Assembly (NCBI GenBank): GCA_002964805.2
Contig: PUDQ02000010.1
Location: 1,426,001-1,490,000 of the forward strand
Length of the DNA: 64,000 nt
Direction of reading: 5' to 3'
Origin: Trametes villosa
Taxonomy: Eukaryota > Basidiomycota > Agaricomycetes > Polyporales > Polyporaceae
The position numbers and the translations under genes were made by a program. Positions 56,647 to 64,000 of this stretch are shown one piece after another. The notes beneath the pieces are model-generated. The model was not told the DNA's origin. It ran no database searches and was given only the letters and a program-made list of their open reading frames with translations. Numbering within the stretch: the stretch's first letter is position 1; the number at the start of each line of letters is the position of its first letter.

Positions 56647-58931
56647 ATGACGACTCCTCAGAATGCTACTAGTCCCTCCTTGAACGACCCGCTGGGCGCG
56701 TTGCCCAAAATCCCGGCTCTGGACAACAGCTATGGTGCGATGCTTCTGGGTACATCCCTCGGCCTCATGTGCGTGCGCCTGGCCTTGTAGACGGTACCCG
56801 AGCTTATATCCCCACAGGCTGTACGGGCTTACCATCCACCAGACGTATCGATACTTCCGGTTATACCCTCGAGACTTGAAATTGTTCAAAATATTCGTGA
56901 GCATGCGCCAACTTCCCCGCCTTCAGGATCGACGCGCTGACATGATGTATCCGCCGCTGTTAAGGTGCTGTTGATCATGTATGTCTATATAACTCTGCGG
57001 ACCAAGTCTGCGACTAACGGCGTTGTAGAACGATGGAGACAGTGCATACAGCCATATGGATGATTGCTTGGTGCGTGAAATTCCCTCTAATGCTTCCAGA
57101 CGAGACTGATTTCGTGCCCTGTCAAGCTATCACTTCCTCATCACGGACTACTTCAACCCAGCAGGTCTTACCGCCGGGCATTGGTACGCACCAGCTGCCT
57201 TTTTCGTGGATACCGTCTTCTCACGAACCACACCTCTACCACAGGACTATCCAAGTGAGTCTCATGCTAGTCGTCGAAACGTCCGCCGTATCCCAAACTC
57301 AAACACTTTTCGACAGGTGAACGTCGCAATCACAGTAAGTCTACCATGGCGTGGCGGCTGAGCGATGGCAAGGAGATAACACCTCTCCCTGGCAGGGGGC
57401 GTCAAACCTCATATGCCAAACGTACGTCCGTCTCTCGGGGTAGCGACTTTGACTGACTGGCGTTGCCTGGCGGAACGCAGTTTCTACGCGCGGCGTGTCT
57501 TCCTCCGTGAGTCCTGGACCGCATGTCCGCGTCCCACGGACCTGAGACTCACTTACGTCCGTGCGAGCAGTGGGCCCGAAGAGCCGCTGGGTTGTCGCCC
57601 TTGCTGTGAGAACGATGTTTTTCGAGGAATGACGTCTGCTAACACCTTGAGCGATAGGCGGTGTCCATGACCGCGTGTCTGGGTGCGTGTGATCGTCGCT
57701 CATGCCGGCGGAACACTCTTGACTGACGCGATCTCGTTGACAGGTTTTGACATCGGTACGTTGCTCTGGCCCATTTCTCCATTTATGGCACTCACGCAAC
57801 TTTGCAGGCGCGACCGTCGAGGCGTAAGCGACTTTGTGGTGCGGAGTCTTCCTCGGTACTGACGAGAGCTGTAGTTTCAAACTAAGCCTAACAGAGTTCC
57901 CGAAGTTCAGCGTAGGCGCAACTATCCCCTATCTACAGTACTGGGTGACTGATTTCCACCCTCAGTGGCTTGTTTCTGGCGCGTATGGATGTGCGGTAGC
58001 CACGGATGTGCTTCTGACAGGAGCCCTCATCCGAGTTCTGCTGTACAGTCGCACTGGATTCAAGCGGTAAATGCAATATCATCCCGAGTCGCTCCCACGG
58101 CGCTAACTCATCTTCGCTAGCACCGATTCTACACTCGATATGCTCATCGTGTATTCAATCAATACGGGTATGCCAAACAATTCATCAGGCTTCGCGTTGT
58201 ACTCACACTTGCGGTATCGTCATAGGCCTCCTGACCAGGCAAGCTATGTTTCTTGTATGCGTATCCGGACGTCGCACTTAGCTCTCTACCTTACAGTGTA
58301 ACGGGTCTGCTAGTATTCGTTTTTGTGAGCATATTCTCTACCTCCCTCGAGGTTATCTCTAAACGAGCTGACGCTTCTTTCAAGGCGCTCATTCTACCAG
58401 GAAACTACATTTACGCCGGAATCAGTATCGTCAACGCGAAACGTGCGCTACTGTCCCGCCCTCGCTCGATTTCCCCAAGCTGACATGTACATTTCGCAGT
58501 ATATGCGAACTCCGTACTTGCTGTGTGCGTATCGGACCTATCACTCCGCGCTTCTATCTCACTGACCCTTCTGCATGATACCCTAGGCTGAACTCGCGCC
58601 GCTCCCTAGCATCAAGCGCGCGCGTGGTGGACGACTTCGAGATGTACCCAACATCCTCCACGAGCCGCACCCAGCGTTCCCAGGGCGGCGGCGTCGAGGT
58701 ATGGAGCGGTCCGCAGGTGCGCACCAGTGCTCCCATCTGCTTCCGTTGACGTTTGACGTCGCATCCTGATGGATCGCCCCCTCTTCTCAGGTCTCGGTGT
58801 CTCTCCACCCGTCTGCGGGCGCCGCCGTGAAGGTGCCTGCAGCACACGAGTCCAGTCTGGACTCGCCCTTCGATCTCGGTGAGAAGGACAGGCGGCGGGG
58901 GAACCTGATGGAGGCGCCGTCGGCGGTGTAG
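56647..58931 (+). CDS. DUF6534 multi-pass membrane protein, copy 4
   Basis: The start at 56647 opens MTTPQNATSPSLNDPLG, then ALDNSYGAMLLGTSLGLM before intron 1. LYGLTIHQTYRYFRLYPRDL follows, then exons with YHFLITDYFNPAGL, FYARRVFL, a TM segment ending in YSRTGFKR, TDSTLDMLIVYSINTG and NYIYAGISIVNAKRA. LNSRRSLASSARVVDDFEM lies near 58589-58641. The last exon ends NLMEAPSAV at 58931. It keeps the family pattern in the membrane part, but the C-terminal GFETGSFGLK signature is gone and the cytosolic tail is unrelated to copies 1-3. It is convergent with P450 3 rather than paired with a hydrolase. Confidence 0.75.
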
Positions 58932-59560
58932 GCGGGGCCTGTTCCGAGGTACAGCCTAGGGGGATAGACCGGTCGCATTACTATGGGGTTCTCAGGGGCG
59001 GAGGGGAGCGGACTTCGCAGTGTATTCTCACGTACTATATTCTGTTGTTTTACTAGCGCACTTGCCGTACGTGATATCCAACTAGGTGCGGGTTGATAGT
59101 ATCCTTGGGCATCGCAGCGAACTCGAACTCTCCCCTCGAAGGCCTGATCGCAACGCGGAGGTACTGGGTGTGGGAGTGCTATTATTGTGGACCCCAAGAC
59201 CGGAGTATGAGATCTGAGACGCCGCCGCGAGAGCAACCGCACAAAACGGGTCGGGAGTTGACAGATAGAAGCGGATCCCCTGGCTTGAGAACAGCCCGGG
59301 TTAAGTTCCGCCAGGTTCTTGCAGAGATACTAGCGAGTCGCGATCACCCTGGGCGGCGGATCGCAGCTCATGTATCGTTCCTCCTAAAGTTAGGGGGAGG
59401 ATGCGCACAGGCAGGGCGATACCACGATCAAAGCCAAATCCTACGCAGCGCGGGATGAGCTCATGTGCGAGAATCCAAGATGCATGCAAGAGACGTCTAG
59501 GACATTAAACGCAGAGAATATCTAGACATAGAACAACATCACCATCTATCAGTATGCGAA
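58932..59560. other. Convergent intergenic region
   Basis: These 630 bp between the 3' ends of DUF6534 copy 4 and P450 3 show no gene or repeat; presumably they hold the two 3' untranslated regions. Confidence 0.5.
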
Positions 59561-61764
59561 CTACTCCTTATCGCCGAGGTGGTCGAGGTCGACCCCAGTG
59601 CGTCGTTTGAACGACATAAGCAGCGGTACCTCGAAATGCGGCGCGCCCCTCGCTACGATGCCGTCGCGGAACGCGTGGACTTTGAAGCCGGGCTTGAACC
59701 CCATGTCGTAAGCGAGGACAAGGCGTGCGAGGATGTAGCGCATCTGCTGGTAGGCGAGGGTCTTCCCCAGGCACGCGTGCTGCCCTACAATAGCGGCTCA
59801 GTTGACGGGGATAGCGTCGAACCAAACGGAATGACGTACCGTAGGAGAAAGCGGCCAGTGCTGTGCGGTTGGTCTTCGTCTCTGGTCCCAACCCTTCCGG
59901 GAGCCAGCGCTCCGGGCGGAAGTTCTGGTATCCCGTCGATGGTCAGTATACGCGCCCACGGGCCGAGCTGCCACAGACATACCAAAGGCTCTGGGTAGAA
60001 GTGCTCGGGGCTCGTTTGCAATGAGTAGGCAGAGAGCGCGACGGTGGTGTTGCCGGGGATGTGAACGCCATCTACGTCGACTCCGTCCGCCGGTGTCACT
60101 CTGGGGAGGAAGAAGGGCAACCCCAGTCGCAACGCCTCGTTCAAGACGCCGTCGATCAGCGGGAGCGTAGCGAGGGTGCTCTGAGCAAGAGGCCCGAGCG
60201 GGTCGGGAAAGGCTTGGTCCAGCTCGCCCTGCAGCCTGCCGAGGTATCGCGGCTCGGCGGCGAGGAAATAGCACGCCAGAGCGATGGTGATTGCGATGTT
60301 CTCCGAGGCTGCGGAGGCTGTTCAGTGATTGGCCCGCCGCCACTGGAATCAGAGCACCGCACCTGCTAGTATGGCAATCATGCCGTCACGCTCGATGTCC
60401 GCCATGGGCACTCCACCGTCGATCTGGACGCGAGTCAAGTGTCAGCGCGCAGCCCGAGGATACCGAGAAGGGGACAGACCAAGTACGACAGCAGGTCCCT
60501 TGACGTGGGAGCCTCTGCGGACCGCACGCGCTTGCGTGTCATCTCCGCGGTCATCGTGACCAGTTGATGCATTTCCTTTGTCGCAGGGATGCGCCACAGA
60601 ATGTGCAGGAGCCACGGTGCGTGCCCGAACCTGTCGAGCGCTGAGCGCAAAGCGACGGGAAAGACAGTAGAGTCACGCACGTGTCCATCATCCCAGTGGA
60701 GAACTTTCCGGTGTCGACTAAGTTTCTAGCATCCCCATTCTTCATCAACTCCTGTATGTATGTTAGTCATGAGGTGAGCACCGGCGAGGATAGACGCACT
60801 AGCTCATTGCATCCACCGAAAACCATATCGCCCTGCGGATGGTTTTATGAGCGCAAACCACACACCATGATGAACGTGAAACATACCCCGAGGTCATAGA
60901 ATAGGTGGTAGATAGCCTCTGGGACGTCAACATACCCGTCACCTGCGGACTGGCGTTTCTCCATGCATCGCATGAGCTGCCAAGTCCGCTTTTCCAGATT
61001 CGGGTTCATGGCGGCAATACTGCGAACACAGCCGTATTAGTGAGCGGAGCTAAGGAGGGGATATGGGGGGTACGGCAACGTACCTACTAGGTGTAAACAA
61101 GCCGCCCCAGATGCGCCGTCGGTCGCGGTGACCCTCCTTGCTGTCTTGCTTGAGGAAAATGGAGACGACGTCGTCATGGTTGGGGAAACGGTACGATTCG
61201 CCCTTCTCGAGGTGGGAGTAGAGCGAACTGCCTGCGAGCGAGCTGACGGAAAGTGCGTCCGGCCCTAAGTATAGGGCGTGAGACTGGTGCGTACAACGTG
61301 CATGAGCATCGGAACGCACCTATCCGGACATATTGACCATGCTTTGCGTGCAAACGGTCTATTATAAGGTGGCGTCGCCCTGTTGAGGATGTGTAGACGA
61401 GCCACAAACTGCTGACACGCGCCACGAATGGCCCGGGATAGGACGCGAGAGGATGCCAAGGGGATATGCGATAGGTGATGGTGGCAACCGCGAGGGAAAG
61501 GAAGTGGATCAACGCGAAGGAAGCTGTCGTCTTGGCCGAGCTAGCTGGCGAGCCGGACCAATATCGGAGGAGTAGATAGAAAACGGCTGTAGAGATAGCG
61601 TAGAAGGATAGAGCGTTATCCCCTCGCACCGTCCGCCTGTGTAAGTATAACCAGGCGGCCTAGAAGATAGGGGTCAGCCCAGAATATCGGAGGCAATGTG
61701 TTAGACTCACTATGCCAGACACGACGGCAAACACAGTGCTCGGGATTGTTCTAAGGGTATCCAT
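59561..61764 (-). CDS. Cytochrome P450 monooxygenase, second family (P450 3)
   Basis: The start at 61764 opens MDTLRTIPSTVFAVVSGI. A 51-bp intron leads to AAWLYLHRRTVRGDN and several more hydrophobic segments, an unusually long membrane N-terminus. Then come SYPGPFVARVSSLW, GPDALSVSSLAGSSLYSH, HRDRRRIWGGLFTPS, DMVFGGCNEL and IDGGVPMADIERDGMIAIL. The I-helix reads LAASENIAIT. The K-helix ExxR is EALR, then FRPERWLPEGLGP. The heme loop is FSYGQHACLG, and the end is DHLGDKE at 59561. The sequence style resembles basidiomycete P450s often labelled high-nitrogen-upregulated monooxygenase 2. The I-helix lacks the usual Gly and the usual Thr (AASEN instead of AGxDT). It is clearly not a copy of P450 1 or 2. 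An ER membrane oxidase is expected; the substrate is unknown. Confidence 0.85.
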
Positions 61765-64000
61765 CTGAGCGGAGTGCGCCTCGGACAGCGTTGCGACTGA
61801 AGAAAGAGGGGATGAAGTGAGTAGTAGGGAGTGTAGGATGATATCCTTCAGCGTCTCTGGGAGCGGGGGTAGATGTGAGGGTCTGCAACATACACCTGTC
61901 ACCAGCTACATATATTGACAGGGCTGCGAAGCCTGCGGCCAGGTGGGCCGCCAATTTAGGCAGCAGGGAGAACGTCCGTCGTCGGCATCAAGATCAATGA
62001 GTGACTGGTAGGCGCGGATCAACGTGCACGAGGCTGTATGCCTTACAGAAGACCCGTCGAGGAACACGGAGAGCGACTGTGATCTGCACTGGGTTCCTGG
62101 GCCCCGCGTACGGTCTCACTCGCGCGCTCGCACATCAAGCTACCAACTGGAGTCGAAGCAGGCAGGAGTACGAAGCAGTTGGAAGGACCCAGGAACCGCC
62201 CTCGGCGGATGCTGCGTAGTGCCGACGGGCTTCGAAGATGAGTCTTCCATGCCATACTAGTCGCCTTCCAAGCCCACGAGTCACACGTACGCTCGCCGTT
62301 CTCGTCCTCGGCCCCACTGGACGCCGGATAACGCCATCGGGGCGGGACACAGAGGCACATCGACACCCAGAGACGGCGCGTGCGCGTGAGAGGTCTACGC
62401 CGCCGACACGCACCTTGCGCGTGGACAAGATCGACCGGAAATCCTATAAGCACGACTGCATGGCAGGTTTTCAGCTTAATCTGGCGTCGACATCACGATC
62501 AATGCAACTTACCGCCCCCTCGCTCCGAACAGTCACCTTGCCTAACGGAGAAGCCTTGCAGCAGGCACAGGCTAGAGCACATAGCGGCAAGCTCCGTTTG
62601 CGCGATGGAAGCTGAATGTCGCACGACTGTCATTGCCCCCGAGCGTTCCATGATGCGTATAGCTGTGATGGTGAGAGCGTCTCCACCGGCCACGGTAGCC
62701 ATGTCCATGCCTTCTGGAGGTCAGTATACGGAGAACTATGAAGTCAGGATATGAGGACGGACTTGGGACGATGAATAGTACTTTCAAGCACATGATGTCG
62801 AAATCCTGAAACAGTCCACGAGTCAGGAGTGCACTATACGTAGTCGGCGTGCTAGATCGAACCTTTGCATCGTGTACAGCTCGTGGATGATACACGCTTC
62901 TTAGATCGAGAATCTCTGCCTCGGACTTGGACAGCCCATACCTGATGAAGCATAGTTGCGCAGCCTGAGGCCGCCGGAGCAAGCATCTGTTCGAGACCGA
63001 AGACGATATGATAGCGGATGGGCTGAAACTATGAGCGGCCTGGATGGACGGTGCCACGCGAAGGTATTGCGCGCACGAAGCCACCGAGCAAAATAATGGC
63101 ACCTCCAGCAGACGCAGAGCACACGCCTACACACGCCATGCCTTCGGGATTCCTCGAGGTGAGTCCCAGCGAAAGCCATGCCGCCCAAAGCCATAACTGG
63201 GAGCTTTGAGCATGAAACCCGGCCAACAGGTACTGCTTGGGCGGGCCCTTGCGACAGGACGGACAGGGTCTCATGGATCGGGAGGATGTCGTTGTTGGAA
63301 CCAACTTCCGGCAAGCTGACTCTGACACTCTATAACGCCAAAGCCGAAGTATGCACCTTGCGAGATCCTGCTCTGCCCAGAGTAACAACTCTCCCTGGGT
63401 TACGATACTGAGGAAAACTGGTCGCTCACCGTTGCTCATCATTTCCGATGAGAGAGTCTCCCGGTAGGGGTTGCCATCTCTCTAGATCGCACCCAATCTT
63501 CTCAGTGCCGGTTACAGGAGATCAATGCTGGAATGAGGCATGAGTACGAGCGAAGTGTACGGTGAGCATACACAGAAGAAGCATGGGTGCGCCCGCCGCC
63601 AGGGACATGATGGTGTTGGTTGTCCGGTACTTACTTAAGCGCCTACTTTGCGACACCGTAGCGCCGACGGAAAATACCGGAATGCCTTGCAATAGGCTTG
63701 CGCAGTGCTTGCGCGGGCTCCTCGGGCTTGTATTCTTGCGAGGTCCACCCTGGTCCACCCTCTGTCTCTACTCGAGACACTCGCAAACTACAGAGCCGGG
63801 AACACTCCGTATCCCCCCCAAGGTCACGGCACCTCGCGGTCGTCTATTATGAGAAATCAAATTGAGTCGCATCAGTCGTTTGAAGGCAACCGATATATCC
63901 TGTGGCGATGTTCCAAGGGTGTGCGTATACGGACGCGTTTGTCAACCTTGCACAGGCCCCAGAAGGCTGCCTCCGCAACTTGCTGTCGGGAGTGAGAGAA
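61765..64000. other. Right end of window, no assigned gene
   Basis: The left part is the P450 3 promoter side. Between about 62499 and 63758, minus-strand frames include hydrophobic stretches (MSLAAGAPMLLLCML near 63.6 kb; LWLWAAWLSLGL and GGAIILLGGFV near 63.1-63.2 kb) with possible small introns between them. A membrane-protein gene or remnant is possible, for instance a transporter, but I could not build a coherent model and name no family. Confidence 0.3.
61909..61914 (-). promoter_or_regulatory. TATA-like box of P450 3
   Basis: On the minus strand TATATG lies about 145 nt before the ATG at 61764. The distance is rather long, so this is tentative. Confidence 0.3.

Noticed and set aside
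62499..63758. Possible membrane transporter gene at the right end
   Set aside because: There are hydrophobic stretches but no consistent exon chain, start codon or family motif, so it was kept only as an unassigned region.

Overview
The window looks like nuclear DNA of a filamentous basidiomycete, most likely an Agaricomycete and plausibly Polyporales. The evidence is GC-rich coding sequence, genes broken by many 45-80 bp GT..AG introns, several proteins of the basidiomycete-typical DUF6534 membrane family, and a Mediator Med25 homologue with the eukaryotic vWA domain. There is no sign of bacterial operons, rRNA, tRNA or CRISPR. Gene models were spliced by eye. Similarity statements come from comparing the window with itself and from remembered family motifs, not from a search.

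Layout from left to right: a DUF6534 membrane protein (minus, 1068-3536) sits head-to-head with an MFS transporter (plus, 6935-11034) that carries a giant 1.8 kb intron. Next come the housekeeping-type Med25 gene (11639-14694), an alpha/beta-hydrolase (16325-17722), a cytochrome P450 (18760-21136), a second MFS transporter (minus, 21608-23840) and a divergent DUF6534 protein (minus, 25282-27488). A third MFS (minus, 28563-30706) is head-to-head with a DUF6534 gene (32424-34695), followed by hydrolase copy 2 (35424-36815), P450 copy 2 (38780-41144) and a decayed MFS (minus, about 42.6-43.8 kb). A fourth MFS (minus, 44738-46883) is head-to-head with another DUF6534 gene (48489-50768), followed by a truncated hydrolase pseudogene (about 50.96-51.39 kb), a pair of 80-bp palindromic repeats, and a decayed MFS (minus, about 53.1-55.2 kb). 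The window ends with a fifth DUF6534 gene (56647-58931), a P450 of a different family (minus, 59561-61764) and about 2 kb of unassigned sequence.

The main point is that four gene types (MFS exporter-like transporter, DUF6534 multi-pass membrane protein, alpha/beta-hydrolase with a PTS1-like tail, P450) recur in a fixed order and orientation. The basic unit is MFS(-) / DUF6534(+) / hydrolase(+) / P450(+) / MFS(-). It appears once complete (28.5-44 kb), once with a truncated hydrolase and no P450 (44.7-55 kb), and partially at the left (16.3-23.8 kb). The DUF6534-MFS head-to-head pair also occurs in inverted orientation at the far left. The array grew by segmental duplication, has been patched by apparent gene conversion, and is partly decaying.

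A reasonable working model is a small-molecule handling locus: the P450 oxidises a substrate, the hydrolase (possibly peroxisomal) cleaves or transfers an ester or thioester, the MFS exports the product, and the multi-pass DUF6534 protein works at a membrane in an unknown role, possibly sensing. No backbone synthase (PKS, NRPS, terpene cyclase) was seen, so biosynthesis and detoxification are both open.
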